Source of the DNA: Candidatus Methanomethylicia archaeon
Lineage (GTDB): Archaea > Thermoproteota > Methanomethylicia > CALHIW01
Assembly (NCBI GenBank): GCA_938030905.1
Contig: CALHIW010000001.1
Coordinates: 1-44,811, forward strand
Direction: 5' to 3'
DNA length: 44,811 nucleotides
Shown here: positions 28,194 through 37,119 of the stretch, one piece after another
How the letters are laid out: the number at the start of each line of letters is the position of its first letter
How positions within the stretch are numbered: the first letter of the stretch is position 1
Program-made: the position numbers and the translations under genes
Notes under the pieces: model-generated
Told to the model about the DNA's origin: nothing
The model's database searches: none
What the model saw: only the letters and a program-made list of their open reading frames with translations

Positions 28194-28952
28194 TTAAATA
28201 AGCTCTTCTGGAATACATTTAGGATTGTAGCTGACTCTAGGTTTTAAGCCTGCTTTTCTCAGTCTCTCCATAACGTGTGGATATTCAAAGACATATTCCT
28301 CCTCAAACTCTCTAACTAGTACTTCATCTATTTTTATCAGTTCTCTTTTTAGCTGCTTTATATTTTCCTCATTACTAAAGCTTAACATTACTGCTGGGTG
28401 GCATTTAACACCATAATTCAAAAGGTTTCTTAATGCATTAATCTGATAGTTAAAAGCTTCTGGGTATGCTTCTGTTAGTTTTGTGAATTCCTCTTCTGTA
28501 CATCCCTTTATGGAAACTCTAACATGAATATTTCTAAATCTAGATAGATCTTTAGCATAGGATTCATCATATCCTATAAGTATACCATTAGTTTCAAGAA
28601 TGAAGATATATCTATTATACTGATCGTTTAGCTCCAATACTCTCAATAAATGTTCTCTACCTATTGTCGGTTCATTACCACTAATTCTAATGTATCTATA
28701 ACCTTTCCTACTGGCGATTTGATCTAGCTTTAGGAATACTTCTTCTGGACTATAGAACTTACCTATTTTATCTGGATGGTCTCTAGGAGCTCCACTCCAA
28801 CAGAAAACACATCTAAGATTACATCCAACACAGTCAGCAGCTGCACATCCACCATACCATTTACCACCACGAGCAACACGATAATACTTCCTAAATAAGC
28901 CATTAACAGTTAAGTTCCTTATAGTACTAGACAACTTAATAGGATCATACAA
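28194..28952 (-). CDS. Radical SAM protein
   Basis: A 252-aa radical S-adenosylmethionine enzyme. The cluster motif CNLRCVFC (C44, C48, C51; C-X3-C-X2-C) is preceded by two more cysteines (C36, C41) in GGCAAADCVG. SGNEPTIG corresponds to the GGEP SAM-binding motif and ILETNG to the following beta strand. VRVSIKGCTEEEFTKL is typical of archaeal radical SAM proteins distantly related to pyruvate-formate-lyase activases. The substrate is unknown and no glycyl-radical enzyme is nearby. It starts with TTG. It is followed downstream on the same strand only by non-coding DNA. Confidence 0.87.
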   Translation of the reverse strand: MYDPIKLSSTIRNLTVNGLFRKYYRVARGGKWYGGCAAADCVGCNLRCVFCWSGAPRDHPDKIGKFYSPEEVFLKLDQIASRKGYRYIRISGNEPTIGREHLLRVLELNDQYNRYIFILETNGILIGYDESYAKDLSRFRNIHVRVSIKGCTEEEFTKLTEAYPEAFNYQINALRNLLNYGVKCHPAVMLSFSNEENIKQLKRELIKIDEVLVREFEEEYVFEYPHVMERLRKAGLKPRVSYNPKCIPEELI

Positions 28953-29121
28953 TCTACAACACCAACCACAATATATCTTGCAATTAAGTCCCTTTATTTC
29001 TTTCGCTTATGTAGCTATTAACTGTTAAAATGCATGGATAGAAGTGTAGAGTCTTATTTTAACATACCCTAATAATTTTATCTTAACTTCAAAATACTAT
29101 ATTTTCCTTCTAACTAAACTA

Positions 29122-30267
29122 CTATTTGAACAATGAAAACACTATAGTAATCAGTATTGTACTTAATACTGCCAGAACTATATATCTGTAAACAGTAGGT
29201 ATATCTGCTTCATAGTGGCTTGCAGATAATATAAGACATGAATGTCCTGGACTAAGCATAACCCCCATATAACCCCCCAGGAATGCCCATAGTAATCCTT
29301 TACCTGAAAGGAAGGGTAGGAGGGGGGGTAAAGCTAAAGCTACATATGTAAACTCTGCACCTGTAGCTAAACCAATTATGAAGGGAATGAGAAATAATGC
29401 AAGCCACCAAATTGGCTCTAGAATATTTGTTAAAGACTCCATTATGCCGCTTTCCCTAATATATTGACTAAATACTATGGATTCTATTACTAGAATAATA
29501 ATTGTCGGGTTTAATGCATATTTAACCGACTTTAAACAGCTTTTTGATGTAGGCTTATAAATGATTAATAGTATGGTTAAAATCATAATCAATGAGAGAA
29601 CCACACTTATCTTTAGGAGGATTACAAGTATGGAGATGAGTATAAATATCCATAAATGTGTTAGGCCTCTTAAATCATGTTTAATATTGTAGCCTCCTTT
29701 AAGTCTAAATGTAACCATCATTATTCCAGATATTACTGAGGCAAGAGCAGAAGGCCAAGTTACGGAAACAATTTCTATTGGTGTTTTATTAAGTATTCCT
29801 GAAGCTAATATTATACCCTGATATAGAGGCCATACAGGAGCCCATATGTGGCGGAACCAATAGTTAATGAAGACTTTTTCCTGAGGCTTTAACTCCATTT
29901 TATCATAGAGCGTCTTTGCCATAACAGCTGATACATAAGCTCCCCCAGGCATAGGAAGTAAACCTATTATTGCAGGTATAGCTATACCTGCAGATCTACA
30001 TCCAAATGTACTTAAACCCTCAACAATCCTATCAGTAACCCCCAGTTCTCCAAGTAAAGATGCAAGAAGCATAGCCAGTATGAGAGCAGATAAAACCTCA
30101 ATCATTGTAGGATTAAACGCCATAATTGTTATCCTAACTATATTTAAGCCTACAGCTACTACACCGTAGAATACTGTTCCAGCTCCTAGAGCAACAGCAA
30201 CATTTACACGTTTAAAAACTAGAATAACCACTACTAATATTGAAATCAACAGCATTACTTCCAACAT
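29122..30267 (-). CDS. DUF401 family membrane protein (permease-like)
   Basis: A 381-aa integral membrane protein with about ten helices. The signatures of DUF401 are clear: IGLLPMPGGAYVSAVMAKTL (about 102-121) and INYWFRHIWAPVWPLYQG, with a second-half GAEFTYVALALPPLLPFLSG and LSPGHSCLILS. DUF401 is related to the ion-transporter superfamily of gluconate/citrate-type permeases; the substrate is not known. It sits in a minus-strand group with an MFS carrier and a flavoprotein, so organic-acid transport is a fair guess. The ATG start directly precedes the first helix. Confidence 0.85.
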   Translation of the reverse strand: MLEVMLLISILVVVILVFKRVNVAVALGAGTVFYGVVAVGLNIVRITIMAFNPTMIEVLSALILAMLLASLLGELGVTDRIVEGLSTFGCRSAGIAIPAIIGLLPMPGGAYVSAVMAKTLYDKMELKPQEKVFINYWFRHIWAPVWPLYQGIILASGILNKTPIEIVSVTWPSALASVISGIMMVTFRLKGGYNIKHDLRGLTHLWIFILISILVILLKISVVLSLIMILTILLIIYKPTSKSCLKSVKYALNPTIIILVIESIVFSQYIRESGIMESLTNILEPIWWLALFLIPFIIGLATGAEFTYVALALPPLLPFLSGKGLLWAFLGGYMGVMLSPGHSCLILSASHYEADIPTVYRYIVLAVLSTILITIVFSLFK

Positions 30268-30685
30268 AGTAGCTTTACCCAGTCCTAACTATATTTAAGC
30301 ATTACCACTAGATATTTCTACATTTTCCACGACTAAAGTTAGCCTCTTCCTAATCTCTACGTTTATAGATGTTCTCTACACTTCATCTACTCCATCATGG
30401 ACTATTTCAACCCTCCTGTTATCTCCCATTTCAACCTTCTAGCATAATTATCTACTTTCCTCTATAAGACTTAAACACCTTCAGCACGAGTCTATTTACT
30501 CTCTATCTTAAGCATCTCTAGACTTCAACATATTTTTCAATGTTATAGAATCTCTCTTATCATTGAGATGTAGTAGATATAAGTCCATAATGAACATATA
30601 TTTTAAATATTTTAATCTAAGCTTTTAGCTTAATATTATCTACTTACCTCTACATCTAATACAATCAAAGTAGCTCATACAAATA
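30268..30685. other. Intergenic region with minor coding traces
   Basis: About 420 bases. The minus strand reads DNRRVEIVHDGVDEV, a stop, then TSINVEIRKRLTLVVENV, which looks like a decayed gene. The family is unknown. Confidence 0.4.
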
Positions 30686-31903
30686 TTAGCGAATACCAAT
30701 TCTTTTCCCTGTTTTTACAAGTATTGAGCTGATAAGTGCAATTATATTGCTTATTAATAGGAATAAGTACATGAATCTATATGCCTGTACTGAATATATG
30801 CTCCCATGCTTAAAGCTATCTAATATGTATCCTGTTATGGGTTGATATAATGCCGCACCTACAAATGGAAACATATTATAGATTCCACTTATAGTACCAT
30901 AGATTCTTAGTGGATAGCTTTCTCTGATAATTGTAAAGCTGATAGGTATTGCACTAATAGATGCTCCTGTAAATACTGATATTAGGTAAAACTCAAATAT
31001 TGAGAGACTATCTGTTTTTAATGTTAGTAGAGTCCATGAAGTAATGTTTAAAATAGTTGCAGAAACTATAACTTTCTTTCTATCATGTAGGATTCTATCT
31101 GAAATCAATCCGAATAGGGGAGCACATATTAATCCACCAATAGGTGCTAGCATTACAATTCCACTTGCTGATGCCTTATCCAAGCCATAGATCTGCATAA
31201 TATACGGTATACCCCATATACCCTGATAAACCATAGCTGAACTATAGTTAAAAATCATCCAGGAATTAAGTAGGAGGAAGTTTTTATCCTTTATAACATG
31301 TTTTATATCCGTTAAATTCAATAGTGACTTCCCATTACTTCTCCTATTTCTTGCTGGTTTAGCTATAAGCAAACATGTAAGTGTTGGTATAATCATGATA
31401 ATAGCTACTAGTATAAGTGCCATCCTCCATCCAAGAAGTAAAACCATATATGTGAACGGTATGGCTGCAGCTATTGCTCCTAAGTAGCCACTTGAAGCTA
31501 AAACCCCACTTACACTTGCATAATCTCCCTCCCCAATCCATTCTGAAAATAGCTTTAATCCTGAAACCCAATGTGCACCAACACCTATACCGATTAGAGT
31601 TCTCCCTATCATTGCTACATAAATATTGGTAGATAATGCAAATACAACTACTCCTAGAATAGATACTGTAGAGAATAGAAGCATTGTTCTTCCAGGTCCT
31701 ATAGTGTCATTAAGCGTACCTATAGGTATCTGAATGAAGGCGTAGAAGTAAAAGTACATGGAGCTGAGAAGCCCTACAAGTGTAGCTGAAGCGAGAAAGT
31801 CATTTATTAAGTTATCAGCAATAACATTCATATTTACCCTATGAAAATGGCTAAAAAAATAAAGTGAGGCCGGAACAATTACTAATAATATCTTCCTTAC
31901 CAT
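30686..31903 (-). CDS. MFS transporter
   Basis: A 405-aa protein with twelve predicted helices. The start has FFSHFHRVNMNVIADNLI, like the anion:cation symporter and sugar-phosphate branches of the major facilitator superfamily. The MFS loop motif is GTLNDTIGPGRTML (about 63-76), with GRTLIGIGVGAHWVSGLKL in helix 4 and GLISDRILHDRKKV as the second-half copy. It should carry a small organic solute through the cell membrane; the substrate is not assignable. It is separated from the flavoprotein gene upstream by about 250 bases, so co-transcription is uncertain. Confidence 0.87.
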   Translation of the reverse strand: MVRKILLVIVPASLYFFSHFHRVNMNVIADNLINDFLASATLVGLLSSMYFYFYAFIQIPIGTLNDTIGPGRTMLLFSTVSILGVVVFALSTNIYVAMIGRTLIGIGVGAHWVSGLKLFSEWIGEGDYASVSGVLASSGYLGAIAAAIPFTYMVLLLGWRMALILVAIIMIIPTLTCLLIAKPARNRRSNGKSLLNLTDIKHVIKDKNFLLLNSWMIFNYSSAMVYQGIWGIPYIMQIYGLDKASASGIVMLAPIGGLICAPLFGLISDRILHDRKKVIVSATILNITSWTLLTLKTDSLSIFEFYLISVFTGASISAIPISFTIIRESYPLRIYGTISGIYNMFPFVGAALYQPITGYILDSFKHGSIYSVQAYRFMYLFLLISNIIALISSILVKTGKRIGIR

Positions 31904-32154
31904 AATACTGGAACCAGCTTGGTGCTTATTTATACTTTACGTTAAGATTCATGAATACCGTCAAATTACTTTTATCGGCTTACTTCCCGCTACGTTATGT
32001 TTATGTAAAAGCTCCATTAATTAGCTGTAATATGAATTAAGCTACTACTCAACCTCTAAAGTTAATATTTCCTCCAACTCTACTGTAAATTTTATAATGT
32101 TGTTTAAATAAGCTACATACCCCATTTATAAAATCACTAATTTAAAGCCTTTAA

Positions 32155-33813
32155 TTACTGTCTTATGTAAATTAGATTTGCTGGCTTAATTTCTGTTAGC
32201 ATTTCCCCATTATGGTTGTAGAGTATTATGTTGTTTAACCACTCCCTATTGTTTTCTTCTGGGCAGTCTTCTCTATAGTGTGCTCCCCTGCTTTCTGCTC
32301 TTATTAAGGCAGCTTTAGCTACAATTTTCCCTACAATAATGAGATTAATTGTTTCCAGTAGTTCACCCAATTCTTTATATGTTTTCCCCTCACTTGCTAT
32401 GTAGAGATTTTGAATCTGCCTACTTATTCTCTCCAGCTCGCTTACTGCTTTTATAAGCTCGTTTTCTCTTCTAACAACCCCTACATAATCATTCATTATG
32501 TTTTGTACCTCTACCCTAATTAATCTATAGTCTACCCCCTCTTCTCTTTCATAGAAGCTAGAAATCCTATTTATTTCCGCTTCAACTTGCTCCTTAGATA
32601 TTTCTGGTAGGGTTTTAGATATTGCTCTTTTAGCTGCATATGTACCTGCTATTTTTCCAAATACTAAGGCATCAGTTAATGCATTACCTGCAAGTCTATT
32701 CGCACCATGAACTCCAGCTGTAACTTCACCACATGCAAATAGACCATTAAGAGTTGTTTTAGCATATTCATCAATTCTAATACCTCCCATAAAGTGGTGT
32801 GCACCTGGAGCCCATTCGATCGGCTGCCATTTAGGATCTATACCTGCACTTCTACATGCATGTAAGAAGGATTTAAAACGTTCCAGCTCCTTTTCAGGAA
32901 CACCTGATAGATCATTGTAGACACCGCCGTGACGTGTACCCCTCCCCTCCTTTATCTCCTTGTATGTATATATGGCTATTAAGTCACGTGTAACGTTTTC
33001 ACATCTAACTGAATCATATTTCTTCATGTACCGTTCACAGAGAGCATTATAGAATCTACCACCACTACCAATCATTCCATCTGCTGGTGGAGGTAGTCCT
33101 CTAAGTACTGGAGGATACACTATACATGCTCTAAACTGTATAAACTCCATATCGCTTAGCTCAGCTCCTGCTTGATATGCTATAGCATAGCCATCCCCCG
33201 TGATGTCTGGAGGATTAGTTGTAATTGGATATAGCCATCCAGCACCACCAGTAGCTAGTATTGTTGATTTTGCTCTTACAGTTAAAATATCTCCAGTTTT
33301 AAGATTTAATCCTACTGCTCCTACTACCTCTCTACTTCTAGTTAATAGGCGTGTAACCATTACATGATCTATTACCTCAATATTTAGCTCACGCACCCTC
33401 CTAACCAATCCCTCTATCCATCCCCCAGCATATGGTTTGCTGGAAACTATTGCTCGTGGCTGGCTATATCCTCCGAAGGCAAATAACTTATACTTTCCAT
33501 CTTCTCTTTCAAAACACGTTCCAAACTCCTCAAGCTCTTTAGCTACCTCTACTGATTTCTCAATCATTACCTTTACTAAAACCTGATTATTCATAAAACG
33601 CCCTCCAACCACAGTATCTCTTAATTGGCTTTCAAAGCTTTGCAGATCAAAAGCTACTTGCATAGCCCCCATAGCATAGGAACTACATCCAGATGGGAAG
33701 CCACCCTTACACACTATAGTAGCTTTCACATTGTATTTTTGAGCTTCAATAGCTGCTCTAAGACCAGCCCCCCCAGAACCAACTATTAATACATCAGTAT
33801 CAATAACCTCCAA
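32155..33813 (-). CDS. FAD-dependent fumarate reductase/succinate dehydrogenase-like flavoprotein
   Basis: A 552-aa flavoprotein of the FrdA/SdhA/NadB/TfrA family. The N-terminal dinucleotide motif VLIVGSGGAGLRAAIEA (residues 8-24) binds ADP of FAD. IVCKGGFPSGCSSYAMGAM, ILATGGAGWLYP, PGAHHFMGGIRID and FACGEVTAGVHGANRLAGNAL follow. The C-terminal domain carries the active-site-associated SRGAHYREDCPE. It oxidises or reduces a dicarboxylate such as fumarate/succinate or a related acid. No iron-sulfur or membrane-anchor subunit gene is adjacent, so it is either an adenylylsulfate-reductase-like relative, an aspartate oxidase-like enzyme, or takes its partner from elsewhere. It is divergent from livM over 116 bp. 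Confidence 0.88.
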   Translation of the reverse strand: MEVIDTDVLIVGSGGAGLRAAIEAQKYNVKATIVCKGGFPSGCSSYAMGAMQVAFDLQSFESQLRDTVVGGRFMNNQVLVKVMIEKSVEVAKELEEFGTCFEREDGKYKLFAFGGYSQPRAIVSSKPYAGGWIEGLVRRVRELNIEVIDHVMVTRLLTRSREVVGAVGLNLKTGDILTVRAKSTILATGGAGWLYPITTNPPDITGDGYAIAYQAGAELSDMEFIQFRACIVYPPVLRGLPPPADGMIGSGGRFYNALCERYMKKYDSVRCENVTRDLIAIYTYKEIKEGRGTRHGGVYNDLSGVPEKELERFKSFLHACRSAGIDPKWQPIEWAPGAHHFMGGIRIDEYAKTTLNGLFACGEVTAGVHGANRLAGNALTDALVFGKIAGTYAAKRAISKTLPEISKEQVEAEINRISSFYEREEGVDYRLIRVEVQNIMNDYVGVVRRENELIKAVSELERISRQIQNLYIASEGKTYKELGELLETINLIIVGKIVAKAALIRAESRGAHYREDCPEENNREWLNNIILYNHNGEMLTEIKPANLIYIRQ

Positions 33814-33929
33814 GCACCTTCCCCATATTTAATAACATATTTAATTTCTAAGTTGTACTTAAAGCTTTAAAACTAGTTTTATTTAAGCTTTACTATAAAA
33901 TATTACCTACTACAATCCTCCTAGTAGTT

Positions 33930-34850
33930 ATGGTAGCAATTCCAGAAATGTCTGAAGCAGATGTAATTGTAAGATATCTTTCATGGGCTTTCCTTATCAT
34001 AATATTAAGTTCAGGATGGAATATTATTGGTGGATATGCTGGTCAGTTTTCTCTTGGTCATTCTGTATTTTACGGTATTGGAGCATATGTTTTCGTTATG
34101 TTCTTCCATACCTTTAAAATTCATTGGGCTCTATCAATTCTTATAGCTGGTATATTCTCATCCATTACCTCAATAGTTATAGGTATTCCTACTTTAAGAT
34201 TAAGAGGAGGCTACTTTGCTGTTGGTACTTTAGCTTTATCTGAGGTTATGAGGGTATGGGCAAACAATGCTCCGGAAGTTTTTAAAGGTGGTGTTACAGG
34301 AGTAGCTGTTACACTACCTGAAGGCTGGAGTGCAATTTACTCCTACTATCTAATGCTTAGTTTAACAGTAATAACTATAGTTATTAGTTATTTCGTAAAG
34401 AATTCTACGTTAGGATTGAAGTTAAGAGCAATTAGAGATGATGAAGATGCAGCGGATGGTTTAGGTATCAACGTTTTAACATGTAAAATAATAGCTTTAA
34501 TGCTGAGCTCTCTTATTGTAGGTTTAGCTGGTGCTACTCAAACTACTTTTACTGCATATGTTAGTCCGGATAGTGTATTCGGTACTAAACGCAGTCTAGA
34601 AATGGTGCTTGCATGCCTACTTGGAGGTTTAGGAACAATATATGGTCCTGTAATAGGTGGGGCATTATTTGAACTTCTAGCAAGAATTTTATGGGGTTTC
34701 CCACATTTCCATCTATTAATCTATGGAAGCATAATAGTTATCCTAATTGTTTTTGAACCTAGAGGAGTTATCGGTATATCTGATAGGTTAAAGCACATAT
34801 TAAGATTAAAACGATTTTTGAAGGTGAGTAGTATTGTTGGAGGGAGTTAA
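33930..34850 (+). CDS. livM: Branched-chain amino acid ABC transporter permease (LivM type)
   Basis: A 306-aa permease with about eight helices. GWNIIGGYAGQFSLGHSVFYGIGAY (within residues 29-53), GIPTLRLRGGYFAVGTLAL and NSTLGLKLRAIRDDEDAADGLGIN are diagnostic of LivM. The last is the cytoplasmic coupling loop that touches the ATPase. The family imports branched-chain or other amino acids and some amides through the cell membrane. The paired permease LivH and a binding protein are not in the window. A TATA-like box lies at about 33,894-33,903. The gene overlaps livG by 17 nt. Confidence 0.92.
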   Translation: MVAIPEMSEADVIVRYLSWAFLIIILSSGWNIIGGYAGQFSLGHSVFYGIGAYVFVMFFHTFKIHWALSILIAGIFSSITSIVIGIPTLRLRGGYFAVGTLALSEVMRVWANNAPEVFKGGVTGVAVTLPEGWSAIYSYYLMLSLTVITIVISYFVKNSTLGLKLRAIRDDEDAADGLGINVLTCKIIALMLSSLIVGLAGATQTTFTAYVSPDSVFGTKRSLEMVLACLLGGLGTIYGPVIGGALFELLARILWGFPHFHLLIYGSIIVILIVFEPRGVIGISDRLKHILRLKRFLKVSSIVGGS

Positions 34851-35562
34851 TATCTCTAAGTTTTTCGGTGGGTTAGCAGCACTTAAGAATGTTAGCTTTT
34901 CACTGAGTAAAGGGGAGATAGTTGGATTAATAGGACCTAATGGTGCAGGTAAAACCACTTTGTTCAACATAATAACCGGCTTTACTACCCCATCTTCAGG
35001 TACCATACTTTTTAAAGGTAAAAAGCTAAATGGTCTTAAACCCCATGAAATATGTAGATTTGGAATTGCTAGAACTTACCAAATTGTTAAGCCTTTCTCC
35101 AACCTAACGGTGTTAGAAAACGTTGCTGTAGGTGTAATTTCCAAAGGGAGGAATAAAATAAGTCTAAGTAAAGCTAAAATTGAAGCTTTAAAAATACTTA
35201 AGCTTGTAGGATTAGAAAATAAAGAATCCCTATTAGCAAGAAATTTAACATTAATGGATAAGAAAATGCTTGAGTTTGCTAGAGCTTTAGCTACTGAGCC
35301 TGAAGTTCTACTCCTAGATGAGGTATGTGCTGGATTAAATCCAACCGAGACTCATAGAGCTATACAACTTATAAATAGTTTACGGGAGCGTGGTATTACA
35401 ATTTTTTGGATTGAACACATTATGAGGGCAATTATGACCGTTGCTGATAGAATTATAGTCTTACATCATGGAGAGAAAATAGCAGAAGGCTCTCCTAGAG
35501 AAATAGCAAATGATGCTAGAGTAATAGATGCTTATCTAGGTGAAAAATATCTACTAGAATAG
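34834..35562 (+). CDS. livG: Branched-chain amino acid ABC transporter ATPase (LivG type)
   Basis: A 242-aa ATPase. Walker A is GPNGAGKT (34-41), the Q-loop region is ARTYQIVKPF, and Walker B is VLLLDEVCAGLNPTE. The ABC signature is degenerate: LTLMDKKMLEFARAL replaces the usual LSGGQ. In LivG proteins this motif is normally loose (LPYGQQR-like), so the site may still work together with LivF. The switch histidine is in IFWIEHIM. The C-terminus IAEGSPREIANDARVIDAYLG is typical of LivG. It starts with TTG inside the end of livM, so translation is coupled. Confidence 0.93.
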   Translation: MLEGVNISKFFGGLAALKNVSFSLSKGEIVGLIGPNGAGKTTLFNIITGFTTPSSGTILFKGKKLNGLKPHEICRFGIARTYQIVKPFSNLTVLENVAVGVISKGRNKISLSKAKIEALKILKLVGLENKESLLARNLTLMDKKMLEFARALATEPEVLLLDEVCAGLNPTETHRAIQLINSLRERGITIFWIEHIMRAIMTVADRIIVLHHGEKIAEGSPREIANDARVIDAYLGEKYLLE

Positions 35563-35574
35563 CTGGTATCTTAA

Positions 35575-36279
35575 ATGTTGGAGGTTAACTCTATCAACGT
35601 CTTTTACGGGGAGCTTCAAGCTCTCTGGAATGTTACCCTTAAAGTAGGTGAAAAGGAGAAGGTAGCTCTTCTCGGCTCCAATGGAGCTGGTAAAACAACA
35701 ACATTAAGAGCCATCTTAAGAGTACTGCCCATTAAGAGCGGCTCCATAACGTTTTTAGATAAAGAAATTCATAATCTACCCACCCATAGAATCGTTGAGT
35801 TGGGAATAGCTATTGTCCCTGAGGGAAGACGGCTCTTCCCCCACTTAACAGTTCTTGAAAATCTTGAGTTGGGAGCCTATAGCCGTAAAGCCAGAGAAAA
35901 AATAAGGGATACCCTAGAATGGATATATCAGATTTTCCCTATACTTAGGGAAAGGAGGAATCAGATAGCTGGTACATTAAGTGGTGGAGAGCAACAAATG
36001 TTAGCTATAGGTAGAGCCTTAATGTCAAAGCCTAAACTACTTTTAATGGATGAGCCAACACTAGGTCTCGCACCAAAGATAGCTCTATCAGTTTTCGAAA
36101 TAATCAATAAAATAAATAGCGAGGGAGTTACTATATTGCTTGTCGAGCAGAATGTACGTCATACCTTAGAGCTCGTTGATAGAGCATACATTCTTGAAGG
36201 TGGCAAAATCGTAATGGAGGGTGAAAGCAGTCAACTAATAGGTAACGAATACGTGAGAAAATCTTATCTAGGCCTCTAA
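35575..36279 (+). CDS. livF: Branched-chain amino acid ABC transporter ATPase (LivF type)
   Basis: A 234-aa ATPase. Walker A GSNGAGKT (34-41), the intact signature LSGGEQQMLAIGRAL, Walker B LLLMDEPTLGLAP and the switch histidine in EQNVRHTLEL are all present. VPEGRRLFPHLTVLENLELG and the end NEYVRKSYLGL mark it as LivF, the second ATPase of the pair. It follows livG by 12 nt and closes the operon. The two ATPases should form a heterodimer under LivM and an unseen LivH. Confidence 0.95.
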   Translation: MLEVNSINVFYGELQALWNVTLKVGEKEKVALLGSNGAGKTTTLRAILRVLPIKSGSITFLDKEIHNLPTHRIVELGIAIVPEGRRLFPHLTVLENLELGAYSRKAREKIRDTLEWIYQIFPILRERRNQIAGTLSGGEQQMLAIGRALMSKPKLLLMDEPTLGLAPKIALSVFEIINKINSEGVTILLVEQNVRHTLELVDRAYILEGGKIVMEGESSQLIGNEYVRKSYLGL

Positions 36280-36515
36280 GTAGTTAGCTAATAGTAGTAG
36301 CATAGTAGTAGCTAAGTTAAGTTAGTAATAGCTCACCTTCTATTTTTATGAAGTAATAGTTTACCCCCACCAATTCATTTAAAGCAATTTATCCACTAAT
36401 GCTAAATATCTTAACGTTAATAACATCTACAACCTCTAATACTAGTAAATGCTTAAAGTCTAGTAGTTTAAGGAATGAATTGATACATTAAGCTACTTAG
36501 TTTCAACCCATATAG
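36280..36515. other. Intergenic region after livF
   Basis: Contains short imperfect repeats of AGTAGTAGC just after the livF stop. No gene was seen. Confidence 0.4.
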
Positions 36516-36656
36516 CTACCTCTTTACCCATTCATCGAAGAGCCTCATGGCTCTAGCCTCTATTTGCCTCTTCAAACTGTGATACGCTACCTTTAATGTG
36601 GAATATTGTTTAAACAATATGACGACTATTCCTAAGAGTGGAATATTAGAATCCAC
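36516..36656 (-). CDS. Small membrane/coiled-coil ORF, possible Holliday-resolvase-like stub
   Basis: A 46-aa ORF starting with GTG. It encodes a short hydrophobic helix (IPLLGIVVILF) followed by a charged helix, SLKRQIEARAMRLFDEW. The anchor helix plus an ARxLFxEW-type segment resembles the N-terminus of archaeal Holliday-junction-resolvase-like proteins, which continue with a nuclease domain; here a TAG ends the frame after WVKR. It may therefore be a truncated gene or a small protein. The 18-bp palindrome at 36603-36620 and a 7-bp stem at 36636-36658 lie inside it. Confidence 0.4.
   Translation of the reverse strand: MDSNIPLLGIVVILFKQYSTLKVAYHSLKRQIEARAMRLFDEWVKR
36603..36620. repeat. Perfect 18-bp palindrome
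   Basis: ATATTGTTT followed directly by its complement AAACAATAT. This could be a dimeric regulator site or an RNA hairpin; it also lies in the 46-aa ORF. Confidence 0.55.
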
Positions 36657-36721
36657 TCAAACATGCCTATCGTGGCGTTTTCATACCATTTTAATATAAA
36701 AAGTTTTCCATAAGAATAAAT

Positions 36722-36877
36722 TTAAGCTTCCACCTCTCCCTCAACTCCAATGGCCTTACTGCGGGCATGCAACATATCCTTCGAAACAATAAGCAAATCA
36801 ACAACTGCTTCGTAGACCTTCCCCCTAATCCTAGCATTCTTAAAAATTAGGAATAATGCAGTAGATTCACCCTTCAA
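36722..36877 (-). CDS. 51-aa hypothetical protein downstream of zinc-finger gene
   Basis: The frame starts at TTG with GAGGT 3 nt before it and lies 18 nt after the zinc-finger gene. The product is short and amphipathic (KGESTALFLIFKNARIRGKV, then YEAVVDLLIVSKDML), ending acidic. It looks like a small helical protein of mobile-element type. The segment just upstream, DVVIEVF in another frame, would extend it if one T were added to a T-run, so the gene may be slightly longer or frame-shifted. The family is unknown to me. Confidence 0.5.
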   Translation of the reverse strand: MKGESTALFLIFKNARIRGKVYEAVVDLLIVSKDMLHARSKAIGVEGEVEA

Positions 36878-36895
36878 AATACCTCAATTACGACG

Positions 36896-37078
36896 TCACC
36901 TCTTTTCTATAGAAGGGTTCAAAAACCCTAAAATCCATATCTTCAGCCTTTCTTTTCCCCCCTCTTTCTTCCCAACTCTATGTTTTTCAGCTATATGAGC
37001 CTCAACAACCCTTCTAGAAAGCCCCTTAAAACCACAAACTGAACAACACCAATATCCAGATTCCAAAATTACAGACAC
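36896..37078 (-). CDS. Small C2H2 zinc-finger protein
   Basis: A 60-aa protein with one classical C2H2 finger, C12-X2-C15-X12-H28-X4-H33 (CSVCGFKGLSRRVVEAH), and a basic tail rich in Lys/Arg. Such single-finger proteins are common in archaeal plasmids and viruses, where some act as small DNA-binding regulators. It starts with GTG, and GGAGGGG directly upstream is a good ribosome-binding site. It probably shares a transcript with the 51-aa ORF. Its promoter region holds an iteron-like repeat array. Confidence 0.7.
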   Translation of the reverse strand: MSVILESGYWCCSVCGFKGLSRRVVEAHIAEKHRVGKKEGGKERLKIWILGFLNPSIEKR

Positions 37079-37119
37079 ACCCCTCCCTAATTAATACCAT
37101 GATATAATATGTATTTCTA

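Noticed and set aside
36636..36658. 7-bp stem hairpin (GAGTGGA and TCCACTC) as a terminator
   Set aside because: No T-tract follows on either strand and the loop is long; it also spans the start of a small ORF.
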